64,000 nt of DNA. Origin: Galbula dea. Lineage: Eukaryota; Chordata; Aves; Piciformes; Galbulidae. The notes beneath the pieces are model-generated. The model had not been told where the DNA came from. It saw nothing but the letters and a program-made list of their open reading frames with translations, and did no database searches. Both the position numbers and the translations under genes were made by a program. Position 1 is the stretch's first letter. Every line of letters begins with the position of its first letter. Of this stretch, positions 1 through 12,126 are shown in pieces. The DNA is taken from contig VWZX01008270.1 in NCBI GenBank assembly GCA_013399015.1, positions 358,001 through 422,000 on the forward strand, read 5' to 3'.

Positions 1-3000
1 GTTTTGGCCCAGCCCTTTAGTTTTCAATAACATTTAGCTCATAGACAGAAATCTTAATTTTTTCCTTGCAAAGCGTAAGTGACAGTTTCTTATGTAACAG
101 TCCTCAAAGCTTGAATGACTGTAAATAGCTATTCAGGCCTTGTTATTTGCTTCTGACTTGCTTGTAATGGCTTAGTACTGTGATAATGTAATTAAATGCT
201 GTGACTTACTACAAAGCAAAGGAACATACAATTGCTGTGTGGTTTAGTTTGACTGCAGAATATGGACAGTGCTTGTAATGGAGCAGAGACAAGTGGGAAT
301 GTAAAATTGCAATGTGCAAGTAACAGGCAACTGAAAATCAGACTGTCTTTTCTCAAACATCAGATCAAAGAAAGATTATTATCATTATCCAAACAATTAT
401 GTTGGTTTTTGATCTGTTCTGGCTTGACTGGTAGGCAAAGTCTAAATGCTGCCATTCTCATCACAGTAAATCGTTTGGGCTTTGTTTAAACATGAGATAC
501 TGAAGTGTCCCTGAGGCCCTAGGAGTGCATCCAGGCCATGTCCCATGTCTACCAAGGGTGAAGTTGAGGTGTAAAGCTCTTCTTCCTCATTTCTGATTTT
601 CATGGCAAGCACAGAGGCACATAAATGTACAATGCACTCTGGTCAGGAGCGCAGGATGCTGGGGTGTGCTGCAGAGCATAACTATCCACAGCATGGCTCT
701 AGATTTAAATCAGCTTTAAATCAAATCAGACCTACTGTAAAAATGAGTATGATTTGATAAAAATCCTAGCTAGAACATTGTTTTCATCCCTCTATTTATA
801 TACTCTTTAAAATTTGTGTACTACCTGTGGTGAAGCTGCAAACCTCTCTAGAAATTTCATATGGGATACATGGATTTGCTTTGCTTATTCCATTTTGTGG
901 AATCTTCAGACATAGCTGACAAACCCCAGGTGTTCTCTTGACCAAGCATTGAAAACTTAGATGTTCCTGGGCTAGAACATAACAGATTACATACAGATTT
1001 GGCTTCTGAGCAATCTGAGTGTATGGCTACATCTATGTTTTGGGAGAAGTATTTGGATTGGATTTCTCCCAATTACTATATTCTTTATTGAATGCTTCAG
1101 TATTAACCTATAAATTTCCTTTTAAATAAATTATTGAAAATGTAAAAGCTTGGTTTTGGTTTTTTTCCCCGAAGACATGTAAGTTCAGATGCATTTATTT
1201 GTTTCTTTGGTAAGCCCTGCACATACCAGATGGGAAATGACAGATCTGCATATCTCTTTATAAATATAATCTGACATCTTTAAGTGTTTTTATAAAACTA
1301 CAAACTTATATTTATAAGGACCTCCACAATTAAAATAAATGCACTTTAGGCAAAATGTTTACAGTTTGCTTATCCAAATAACCATTTCACAGATCCCAAA
1401 ATATTTATTTTCAGTATTGAATTTCTTCTTATGGTTTATCCACTCTCTTTCAAAGCTGTTCAGTTTCTACAACCAGTAAATTACTTTTCCATAATTGCTG
1501 TAATTACAGTCCTCCTCATATGCTTACTCTTATCTCAGAACTGTGCTACTGTTGAACATTCTGGTAAGAGGAAACCCCATGTTTATTTAGGAGATAACAT
1601 AGAACATTCTGTTGACTAAAATATCTATTTGGGAAGCTCTCTGTAGTTAACATAATGTAATATTACTCTGATTTAAAAGGCTATAACAACATAGCTATAA
1701 AAAAAATTTTAAAGATAAAATATAGCTCAATGAATCTGTGAAATGTTATTTTTTTCATATTAAAAATCAGTCTGACACCATGTCTTTATTTATGTAAAGG
1801 GAAAATATGCTAATAGTAAGAAAAAAAATATGACACCAATATAGTCTAGGTCATTCCTACATAGGAAATCCCCATGTCCTGCTTCACCATTTCTGAAGAG
1901 ACAGTTATTGTCACACCTCAGGACTATGCATTGAGTACTTTGACAAGAAATTGCATCTTATACTTCTTAAGTTTCATTAAGTAATGTTTCCTGATCTGCA
2001 CAAACTCTTCTCGTATTTTAGTTCCTGCTCATATCTATACAAAAAAGCAAATAGGTTATTTAAAGCACATTTATGAGACAATAACTTTACATTACCTGAA
2101 ATATAATGCAGAAGATGGATTCTTCTTCCTAATTTATAACTGGTTTTGTGAATTTAATCACAGTTTTCGTCTTCAGGTCCTTTAGAAATGCCCTCACTGC
2201 CAGACTTGATGCTGCTCACTAATCTGGCTGACAATTTCGAAAATTTTTTTCTCTCATTGTTTGTTTTCTACTAGGTTAATAGGCTAGAGAAAGCTTGGAA
2301 AGAAGATCAGGAGAAAGGAAGCAGAAGGAGCACATGGCTGGGAATGGTTTCTCTGTTTTCGGTAGCTACGAGCTCTTAGACTGACTCAGTCTTCTCAGGA
2401 CACCTCACATTAAGGATGTTGCTGCTGAATGCACCTAAAGATCTACTAAGGAAGATGAAATTAGTGTTGCACCTCTTGTCTTGAATTATTTCCTTCTGCC
2501 ATAAGGTGACATTGTCACATATGACTTAATTCAGGTAGCTGAGGCAGAAGAAAACTTATTCCAGTTTTGTTACTGGGTTAGCTTCCTGCTATTTCTGGTC
2601 CCCAGTCAGCTCTCTGCAGGCTGAGCACTCCACTGCTGCTGGAAAATATAAGGCAGAAACATATTGCAAAGACAGCAGTGTGACTGACCTATTCATGCCA
2701 GCTGCCCATAGCTTCATCTCACCATAACATCAAACTCTGAAATCACAACTTGGTTGGTAGTTCTATTGACATCTAGTGAACTCTTTTTTTTCACCTTCCA
2801 CCGGCTCATTCCCACTATGCTGCCTATCCCTGCTCTGTGTCAGCAGTGCTGTTTGTCTGTGCAGAGGATCACAGAATCAGGGGACTGCTGACAATACAGT
2901 GGTACAAACACACAGCTGGCTGCCATGCGGGAACTGCCTTAACTGGCTTAAGCAGGACAGGTGCCAAATGTGAAATCAATGCCAGACAGTGATTCCCAAA

Positions 3001-3549
3001 TGTTGTTTGCTCAGATGCTGCCTTCACAGGACTAGATGTGTTTTCTGTCATACCTTCCCACTCTGTGCCAGACCATATGCTTTGGAGGAAACGGCACTGG
3101 CCCCAATATCCCCTCACATATAGCAGACTAGTAACAGCAGTGCAACAGCAGGGGGAGATTTCACAAAGCAGGACCTACAGAAGGAGGCTTTCAGGCTCTC
3201 TGAGGAGGACAAGAGAGATCTGTTATTAGTTTCTGAGTATTGTGTTGACTCCTGGAAGTCAAGGACCGGGATATGACTATGCTTCACCCTGAGGAGAGTC
3301 TGTCTGAAAAGATTTAAACTAGAAATCTAAGGGGTTTTGGTTATTAACTGGGATAAATACTGCAAAGAAATTAGAACAGAGAGCATTTTCACTTGCTGCT
3401 TCACTGTTTCTTGATGTCTTCTAGCTCATCACACCCCCACGCCCCCCCGCCTTGCCATGGTGCCAGAACACCCATTGTTACAAAGAGAGCCAAATCAGAG
3501 AACAAAACTCTGCTAAAGTGGGAACAAGAGGCTGGATAGCAGTCCTGTG
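1..3549. other. AT-rich intronic stretch, no gene seen
   Basis: Both strands carry only short ORFs (up to 82 codons) with no recognisable domain. At 2868-2880 there is a short 'atcacagaatca' string resembling a minus-strand CR1 end, but the homology does not continue. Confidence 0.6.
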
Positions 3550-4008
3550 GAGAGGGCTAACTGTGTTCTGGGGTGCATCAGGCACTGCATTGCTAGCTGG
3601 TCAAAGGAGGTGATAGTCTCACTCTACTACTAATGTGGCCCCACCTTGAGTACTGTGTGCAGTTTTGAGCACCACAATATAGGAAGGATATGAGGCTGAT
3701 AGGGAGCATCCAGAGGAGAGTCATGAAGATGATGAGGAGTTTAGAGGGGAAGCTGTATGAGGAACAGATGAAGTCACTTGGTTTGTTCAACCTGGAGAAT
3801 AGGAGTCTGAAGGGAGACCTCACAGTGGTCTATAACTTCCTCATGAAGGGAAGTGGAGGGGTAGGAACTGATCTCTTCTCTCTGGTGACCACCAAAAGGA
3901 CCCAAGGAGACAGCATGAAGCTCTGCCAGGGGGAGTTTAGTTTGGATGTTAGGAAAAGGTTCTTCACCCAGAGGGTGATAGAGCACTGGAGCAGGCTCCT
4001 CAAGGAAC
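3550..4008 (+). mobile_element. CR1 LINE fragment, C-terminal part of ORF2
   Basis: The sequence matches the 3' portion of CR1 ORF2 (non-LTR retrotransposon reverse transcriptase protein, C-terminal region). In frame it reads WPHLEYCVQF, a TGA at 3666-3668 where a Trp is expected, then APQYRKDM, IQRRVMKMM, YEEQMKSLGLFNLE, LKGDL, LFSLVT, FSLDVRKRFFTQRV and EHWSRL. These are hallmark CR1 positions. The open frame runs from 3690 to 4163, but past about 4008 the similarity ends. The 3' UTR and terminal 8-bp repeats are absent, which is unusual because CR1 copies are normally truncated at the 5' end. A later deletion is the likely cause. It lies antisense to GPC6 and is almost certainly inactive. 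Confidence 0.9.
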
Positions 4009-7000
4009 TGAAAAAGCATAAGCTTAGATCAACTTACATAGCTAATAATGAAGGCACGCCTCCCTGCAGCAATCATATTTCTGCAGAAAAAGCATGTAAA
4101 ATGCATATCCACTCCAATGCCTTGGTACAATCTGAATTGGTCAGCAGCTGCTCACAGATATGAGATCTGTATTGTTTGCTTCCTATGGTCTTAGAGATCA
4201 TTGTTACATATATTACATATGCAGAGAGACTCTGCAGAGAAACAAACAATTTCAGTTATCTTAAGTTAAAGCTTTCTAAAGGCACAATTCTCCACATTTC
4301 TGTGAAATTTCATATAGTCAGGATGACTTATTTGAAAATTTCACATAATCATGATAATATATTTGAATGTACACTGAACGCTAAAGATTAAGGCTTTAAA
4401 AACTGGGAATTCAATAAGGCTTTTCAGATTGAAAATCAGTGATGTAGAGACAGAGACTGAATCATTCCAGGAATTTTGTGATGCCTTAGTAGCTGCTTAT
4501 GAGTAAATTCTAAACTGTGATAATTAATCTCTTTTCAGGTTTATACCTGCAGGAATTGTACATATTGGAACACAAGCAGATGAAAATTGTTATTTAACAT
4601 CTCTTCTTGCCTATGCATTTGTTTCCTTAACAAATGGCCATTAACCCATTCCTTCAGCCTCTGTAGCAAGAGATATGCTACTTGGGAATATCCACTGTAG
4701 CCAATAACATCTAACAACAAAATAAATTCATTTTGGAATTATTTTAGAGTTATATTAAACCTCAGTGGAATTAGATGTCCATCTAATGTTCACTGCAATA
4801 TTGCCATTGCATCAGCTGATGTTCTGTCATGCTGTCCCTCCAGATGTCAACCCTGAGTAATTAATTAAGCTTTTATTAAACTTTTATAGAAAAGTTTGAT
4901 CACAACTGAATTGTCAAAGGCTTCTTGAAAGATGTTAATATATCATTATCATAGTTTTGCTTCCTTGTAATTTTTAAAACATTACTTTATATATACAGTC
5001 TTCAAAATGTGCATCAGTTAGACAACTAGGTTTTATACATATTTTTTCTGGTGACTGCATTTGAACAAAACAAATATAATATGCACTTATATCAATTGAA
5101 GATTGAAAGATACCATGAAAATATATTAACTGTGTATGGAGAAGACAGTAAAACTAAATATTGTGAAGGGACTCAAAACTATCTAAATTCAAAAGCGATT
5201 TATCTGAGAGCAGTCAATGCACTAAAATGAGAATGTCAGTCATTAATATCTGGAATAAAGGATTTCAATATTACTAAAATATGACTTTAGCCATTGGTGT
5301 AGCTTGGAGCAGCCAGCCATCTCTCATGCCTCCCACAGAAAGGTTTTCCTGACAGAAAATCTCCCAGGGTAAAGTAGAAAGGAAAAACAACCAATTTTCT
5401 AATTGGATTGAAAAGCTAACCAAGGAGTAAGTGTAGTATAAAGAGGAGAACCTGATTTAGAGTATGTTTCCAGCACTGCAGCTGTCAGTGAAGTTTCAAC
5501 TAACAAAATATTCATGGATTCATTTTTAGTTTGTCATAAGAAATACATATATCCATTTTTGTGAATGCATAAATGACATACAAATCACAAACTCTAGCTA
5601 TGTCTGCCAGAGTTGTCACTATAGCAGAGACAGTCTATATCCTGTTTATCAGCTTCCTTTACATATTCATATGAGGATGCTGAAGTATAACTAACTGCCA
5701 GTGGGTATGATCCTACCTGTTTTACTAGAAGAGTAAAATCTACTGGAAGACTTTCTGTATCATTTCATCTATGAAATTCAAGTTAGCAGTTTGTGAGTGC
5801 TCTATGTTTTATTAGCTCATGCTCAGGATAATTTTTGGCACTGTCCATTTACTACGGTACATCGTTTAGTTTAGTGATGATTTTAAACTCCTCCTACAGT
5901 TTATCCAAGTGTAAGATGCTGTTGTAACCTGCACACTGAAAGTGAAGACTGACCCTTCAACTCATTTCACAACATCACAGTGAGATGCAAAACTTGACTG
6001 AAAAATTGGATTCTCCTTTAAGGTCTGCAACAAATATCCAGTGGAACTAAAATAGAATCTTTTTTTTTCAACCTTCTGTTTTGTTTTTTTTTTTCTTCAT
6101 AGTTAGCTGTATTTTAAGAGTTAACAAGACAAGTCAGATAGAGAGGTTCTTTACTGCTGCTACAAATTGAAGTGTGATATTATAAAGCTGAGTTTCTACT
6201 GAAATGGAAAATTCCTATATGCTTCTGGTGGCGAAATGAAAAATACATGTCATGGGAGTTTGAACTCCCATAAGTTACCTTGCAATATAAATGATATTAA
6301 GGAATGTTGAATGTTATATTACAGGGCAGGTGACACTGAGTAACACAGAGAAATAAGAAAGATAGGAACTGAGTTTTTCATATTACCTTCATACTACCTT
6401 CCAAACATACTGGAATCTCCCAAATGCATCAGAACAATTTTAGATTTCATTGTTGCAAAAACGGTCAATGAATTTTGGCTGTACCAGCTCTGTCACAGAA
6501 CTCAGGGCCAAACTAGATCTCTCGACTATAGAAATGGTAAGACTTTCTTCTAGTAAGGCAGAGAAAAAGGAGGAGAAATCTGTGTTTTTCCCAATAATTT
6601 CTATACCTGAAAAAAACCCCACATTTAGAAGAAGAAATGGAGTGACATATTACAAGAAGGGAAACCATAGGACCCTTACCAGAAAGAAATAATTATTAAT
6701 TGAATCCTGTGTTTTACTAAAGTTCTAAAGGTTTTAAGTTTGCACTTCATTAAATATGGCACTGATATGGGGTACTCTGTATCTTTATCATAGTCTCTCT
6801 GCCAAGTCATGAGAAATTTATAGCTCTGCCAACCACTCTTCATCCTTTTCTACCAGCTTATCCTTAAAAAGTTTTTCTGAAACAAGAACATTGACTAAGT
6901 GTGATTTGTGCCTTTGTGTATCTGTGAGTCTTCATTAGAAAAAAATTGTTTACATTAAGGAACATATGTACTTAATATAATATCCATACAAAATTATATA

Positions 7001-7502
7001 TTTGAGTAGGTTTTGCCATACTGCTAATAAGGTTTGGAGCTTTTGGCAATATGTGGTCATTTATGTTTGACTCAAAAAAACACTTACATGCAGTTAAAAA
7101 ATAAAGAAAATTTAGTGATTCAGACTCAGATTGTCTACACATCTGAACTCATTTACTGTGTTCTGGGTTGAGTTTTTACACTTCAGGAAACTTCAGATGG
7201 AAACTTGTTCTGAAATTCAAGGACTAAAAAATAATAAGGAAATGCTACTTAGAAACCCCCAAATGTCTCATTAATGGAATCTGATATATTATTTACAACC
7301 CAAAATCTCTTTTTTTGTGCATTGTTCATGTCCAGCTTTAAGACTCATTTGTAAGGATACTACTTTTGCAAGAAATACACACAGTTTTATTTTAAAGTCA
7401 TAAAACATGATTGTAAAAGATAATATCCTACCTAAAATACTATCATAAACAGATTAGCCTTCTTCAGGCAATGGCTCAGAATTGTAATACAAAGGAAATC
7501 AA
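4009..7502. other. Intronic stretch, no gene seen
   Basis: AT-rich sequence with T-runs near 6060-6095 and a small perfect inverted repeat at 6252-6271. No recognisable exon, RNA gene or mobile element. Confidence 0.6.
6252..6271. repeat. Short perfect inverted repeat
   Basis: The arms atgggagtt (6252-6260) and aactcccat (6263-6271) are exact reverse complements separated by 2 bp. A 9-bp stem can arise by chance in 64 kb of sequence. No function is assigned. Confidence 0.7.
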
Positions 7503-7566
7503 TGATAATCTTGAAGGTCCTTTCCAACCATGATGATTCTGTGATTCTTTGTGTTTCTGTGATTCT
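7503..7566 (+). mobile_element. CR1 LINE 3'-terminal fragment
   Basis: The string runs from 'gataatcttgaaggtccttt' through a ccaacc core into 'atgattctgtgattct' and a second 'tctgtgattct', which is the CR1 3' end with its degenerate 8-bp repeats. Only about 64 bp survive, consistent with extreme 5' truncation. It is on the plus strand, antisense to GPC6. Confidence 0.8.
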
Positions 7567-9628
7567 CCTGTGGCTGAAGTCTAGCAGTGCAGTAGCACTA
7601 AGAGGTGGCTCTGGCTTTCTGAGCCTGGATGTAAGCTTTGCTGCCCTTGTACCATGTGAACACACCACATGCAGATCTGCCCTACTACACTACAGAACTT
7701 GTTAATTATTTGAATACACAGCTTGAAAAGCCACTTGGTCTCCAGCCTGAGCAAAAGGATGGCTGTGGTAATGAACTTGTTCCTAGGTCAGGAACTAGGT
7801 TCCTTGGCTCTTTTTCACAGAGAGGGAAGTGATCCAGAACTGTCAGAATCACAGTCATTTGCATGTCTCCGTTACTGCACAACTTCTGAAGTGTTTTCTG
7901 CAATCTCCCATTTATTAAAACATGAAAGTAAGGTCGAGGTGTGTTTGGTTTACCACTGAATAATTCCTAGGAAAAAAAAATCAACTTGTATTTTCTGTTA
8001 CCATAAATAGCCATGCAGTGGCAAACACCCATGCATTGCAGCAAAACATTCCATGGACTACATTACTACACAGGCACTACTCTAAAGTACACTTTGTCAC
8101 AAAATACAACAACAAAGCATTTATAATTTACTTTATAATTCACAAATGGGTAATGGCTGCTTTGCCATCCTAAATCTGTGGATAAGGCAGTGGTCACAGT
8201 GAAAGATGCATTTGCTTTCATGGAAATGGTCATTTTGTGGGTGCAAGTTGTGAAGTTAAGGGCACCAAGGGAAAGTGTGGTACCCACTAAGGGTTGCTCA
8301 TTCCTTGACTGATTTTCCTTTTGAGAAAAAGAGAAGTTGAAAGGAAAGAAAAGACCTATTGTACTAAAAGCTAATGTTAGGGAAAGTCAAAGAATCTCAA
8401 GATAGAAACAGAGACTGAAATACAGGGTAGTTAGAGAAAGAGGAGTAACGATATTGCTAAAATTGAATGTAATTCCCTAAAATAGGTGGGGTTTGAATCT
8501 TTGTAAGTGGGAAGAGCTTTCTCCATCTCTTCTGTTTTTCCATTACAGAATGAACAGTGAGATCCCTAATCCTTATCGCTGCTAATTGGTATAGCTCCAT
8601 GGAGAGAAGTGTATTTTTGACTATATCTGCTGGGCCACGAGACAGAGAAAATCCCCTTTTCCCCATTCCACAGAATCAGTCAGCTCCATCCCTGAGGCAA
8701 TCTCCCTCCTCAGCAGTACAGTTCCTCCACTGATCCTTTTTATCTTGCATTTGCTAACTTTACTAGAGACTGGTGTAAAGGAGATTATGAGGAGTAACTA
8801 ACAGGCAAAATATCAGAAGCAAGCTTTGTCAAAATACACATTTTCAAAGTGACTGTAGCTGTTTCACTTTGAAATACCTCATCTATTTTATATAGATTTC
8901 TGGAAGATTAATTTATTCATTATAGTTTTATAATTATAACGTAATTATTAAAGACTGTCTCAGGCAAAATGCTGAGTTTCAGAGAATTCTACCAGAATTA
9001 GATGTGCTACTTTTGGTTTTATTGTGCAATAAAGAAGGCAACAAAATACAAGAAGCCTATAATGCACCATTACATAAAAAGGATACAAACCTTAAGGTGA
9101 CACAAACAGGAAAAATATAATAAAGCATTGTGTCAAGCTGCTCTAGCTGCTTCACCTCTCACCAACTTTCACAGTCTATAAAATCTTTGGAAACGCCAGA
9201 TGTTTAGGGGAAGCTGTCCCACTCTTCCTAGCTTAGAAAGTAGGCACAAGATTTATTAGTGCTATATAAATGTGTTTTCAGTCCTGACTTCTATATTTAT
9301 AAACTAGGTGAAACATATAACACTTCCTGTTGTCAGAGAGGCCATTTACTTTCCTCTACTCCTCCTCACTTGTAGATCTGGGGTGTTGCTGGACAAGTAG
9401 TGTAACCAGAGAACAACACCAGAATGTGCAGTCCAGATGATAGCATTTGCTTAGTTACTGACAAATACATCCGAGAGATTTCTCCTAGTATCAATTTTTG
9501 ACAAAATGATCTCACAATACACAGATTATGAACTCAGTAAAACTATCTATTTTTGTATGAATATGTACTAACATTTGGGATTCCTGCCTATGCAGAAACT
9601 GTTACTGAACAAAACTACCTGGTTTTAA

Positions 9629-9642
9629 TTTTTTTTTTTTTT
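9629..9642. repeat. Poly-T run
   Basis: Fourteen consecutive T residues. No attached retrocopy could be recognised on either side. Confidence 0.85.
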
Positions 9643-10450
9643 AATCCTAAAGCATAGTTCCTACTATTGGAACAGGGATAAAACCTGCTCATGCATAATT
9701 TCCAATCTTTCATAGCTCAGTGGTGCTGTAAAGTGCTGCCATTCATTTTAATTCAGTGAGTAGAAGTTTTGCTGTGTTTAGTACTAAGGGAATTGCATGT
9801 GTTATTAAAAAGCCTCTGACAGCTGTCAGAGACAGACAACTTGCCACATTTCAGTCTCTCATAAAGGAAGCACTAAGGACCCCTAACTTCAGCAAAACTG
9901 TCAGAAGTCTCAAAAATGGGATAAAACAGAATACCTTTTACAAACACAGGAAAATCTCAGTCTCTCCTTCTCTATTCCTTTCCCTATTAAGTTATAGAGG
10001 GGAGGTTATACAGGCAGAAGAAAGAGGAAATGTTATGTCTTTATGTATTTGTGCTTCATACTCTTGTCATTAATGACCTGAAGGGATAATTGCATAGTAG
10101 CCTGCTTTCCTTTGAGGAAGTATGAAGTGTATTACAAAATAGTTAATAAATTAGCACTATGTTTTAATATAATGTACAAGCTTTCATGAAGTTCATTGGG
10201 GTATTTTTCCCCTGAAATCACAATCGAAAAGATCTTGATGAAGACAAGGGCTTTGCATCAAAGGCTCTGAAAGCCTGAATCTGTAAGCATTTCCACACTC
10301 TTCAACACACACCTTACCTACTCTAGCACTCTTACAGAATTTAAAGCACTAGAAAAGGAAATCTTCCCTTAAGACCTGAAATCTTACCTTCCAGCTTGTG
10401 ATTTGAACAGGTGCTTGCCTCAATAAAACCTCTGGTTTTGCTTCTATTTT

Positions 10451-10479
10451 GTTTTGGTTTGGTTTGGTTTGGTTTTTTT
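10451..10479. repeat. (GGTTT)n microsatellite
   Basis: Three to four ggttt units follow gtttt and run into a T7 tract. This is simple-sequence DNA. Confidence 0.85.
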
Positions 10480-11900
10480 CCCTAAGAGCCTACATTATTT
10501 TCTTTGATCAGAGTTAATTCAGCTTGTTTACTCTTTAATGACAAAGGGAAAGTAGATTTATGCAATATCTTTAACAGGTTAGCACTAGCTTCCCATTAGT
10601 TCCTACCCAGTTTTCTGATGAACTGGCTCTTCTTTTCACACTAGTAATCCCACTGGTGTCTCTCCATACAGCCCTGCTTCCAATGTCAGCTCCTTTAACC
10701 AGTACAAGGGACTGAAAAGGCATGTTTACTTGAACAATTTATTTATTTTTTTTGTTTTCATTTTTGGCTTATGTTATTTTTATAGCACTCTCAATGCTGT
10801 TTTTCACCTCTCCTTCTCTGATTCATTTTTCATCCTGTTTTTTTCTCCCTATCCATCTTGCACCACCTCTGTGCTGAGTAAAGTGAAAATCTATGAATGA
10901 GTCAGTCAAATTTTCAAAGTCACATTGGTACATGGAGTTTGAAATTAAGCAAAGTGAGATTGCTCATATTTTTGTCTTTCTAAAGGTAGAAAATAATATT
11001 TTCTTTCTTTGCTTGCAATGAAAAGAGCTTTATTCCATGTTTTTCAGATGCTTTTATTTTCCTGAAATCCAGTCTAAGCTATGATGCTCATTAGTGACTG
11101 TTGTAATTAGCTGTTTCTGTTCTTTCTATATGATCATTAGCCTTGTCTAATTCCTGATCCTATCCTGTGTATCATCAAAAGCAACTTGAAAGTCTTATTT
11201 CTTGTTAAATGTAACTCTTCTGGGAGGCTTTCTTTTTTGCTACAGGATACCTGAATGGCTGTTACAGGGAAATTCATGTTTTTTCCTTAGTTCACTTGAG
11301 TGAAGAATTATGTGAATGAAACTGTAATAGCAGTTTTCCTTAAATACATATTCTTTGCTCCATTCTAACATCTTGACTGAATGTTTGGTACTTTCTAGTC
11401 AACACACTGAAAGGGAGACATTAACATATTTTAATCAAGAACAAGGAATTAATAATTTTTCCTGTATGTACCTTTTAAAATTTCTTGCCTATATACTACC
11501 AGATTTAAGAACAGCAGCTGTTGTGATTTATGCTGACTGGGTGTTGCACAATATTATCTTCCCAGCTTGCAAGAGCCTAGTTTTCAGCTGTAATACATGC
11601 TATTTCTGACGTGTTAAGCTTGTTATCAAATCCTACACCAAAGTGTCCTCAACATTTCACATATCATGTGATAATTCACCACAGAATTCATAACACCACA
11701 CCATTCCTTTAGAAATTTGAAATGTGACTCGCTTGTGGGTCAAGAGTAATTTCTAACTGCAAGCTAGAAAGGTCAATTAGAAAATGACATGCAATTGTAG
11801 CTGCTTCACTGTGCGTGTTGACCAACAGCATCTTCTAACCTCACAAAACTCTGCAGATGTTTGCTATTACCAGAATTTCCTTCCACTAATATTTAAACTC

Positions 11901-11908
11901 TTCTTACC
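11901..11908 (-). promoter_or_regulatory. GPC6: Splice donor of the GPC6 exon
   Basis: On the minus strand the exon ends in CATAG followed by GTAAGA, which matches the U1 consensus (G|GTAAG). The exon therefore ends after the first base of a codon. The next glypican residue is usually Asp, so the G fits a split GAT/GAC codon. Confidence 0.85.
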
Positions 11909-12073
11909 TATGAACAGATTCCACTCAGTATCCAAATCAGCCTGATTTGCTAGGCAGCCCTTCATTACATTGAGGCAATAGTTGTTGCAAGGTTTCACAG
12001 TGGGAAGTCCTCTGCAGTAAGGGCAGTACAACATCTTCATTAACGCCCGGATGCACCCTGGGGTGGGACTGAC
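11908..12073 (-). CDS. GPC6: Glypican-6 internal exon (partial CDS)
   Basis: This is a single internal coding exon of a glypican, a GPI-anchored heparan sulfate proteoglycan core protein that works at the cell surface and modulates Wnt, Hedgehog and growth-factor signalling. The reverse complement translates without a stop over 166 bp (55 codons plus 1 nt), starting in phase 0 with VSPTPGCIRALMKMLYC and ending with ADLDTEWNLFI plus one base. It contains six cysteines and fits the glypican family signature C-x2-C-x-G-[LIVM]-x4-P-C-x2-[FY]-C-x2-[LIVM]-x2-G-C exactly, in the cysteine-rich N-terminal domain. Segments such as YCPYCRGLPTV and CLNVMKGCLANQAD fit GPC6; the paralogue GPC4 differs here as I recall it. 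The exon is bounded by a CTGCAG acceptor and a GTAAGA donor. It is too short and too well spliced to be a retrocopy. The exon number (about 4) is inferred. The remaining exons lie outside the window. Confidence 0.95.
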
Positions 12074-12126
12074 CTGCAGAGTTTAAGGGGGGGAAAGAAA
12101 AAGAAAAAATCAGGAAAAAAGAGGAA
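12074..12126 (-). promoter_or_regulatory. GPC6: Splice acceptor and polypyrimidine tract of the GPC6 exon
   Basis: On the minus strand the exon is preceded by a long C/T-rich run (plus-strand purine run at about 12086-12126) followed by AACTCTGCAG at the exon border. The tract is interrupted by TTAAAC and CTGAT, which are candidate branch-point contexts. This is a textbook strong 3' splice site and it fixes the exon's 5' boundary at 12073. Confidence 0.85.

Larger units (their letters stand above)
7567..11900. other. Intronic stretch, no gene seen
   Basis: It contains a 14-T run at 9629-9642 and a GGTTT-type microsatellite at 10451-10479. Short ORFs here, including one of 105 codons at 9756-10073, show no recognisable domain and look like chance ORFs. 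Confidence 0.6.
1..11907 (-). other. GPC6: Intron following the GPC6 exon (partial)
   Basis: This is inferred from the exon position and direction. No sequence resembling the next glypican exon was found on the minus strand, so the intron extends past the left edge. It holds two CR1 fragments, a poly-T run and a GGTTT microsatellite. It is AT-rich and has no other gene that I can support. Confidence 0.75.

Noticed and set aside
2868..2880. 'atcacagaatca' as a minus-strand CR1 end
   Set aside because: The expected CR1 sequence does not follow on the inner side, so a 12-bp match alone is not enough.
7772..7804. Inverted words around 'ttcctaggtcaggaactagg'
   Set aside because: Only 6-bp arms, expected by chance in this length of DNA.
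9756..10073. A 105-codon plus-strand ORF starting MSRSFAVFSTKG
   Set aside because: No recognisable domain, and AT-rich intron of this length yields such ORFs by chance.
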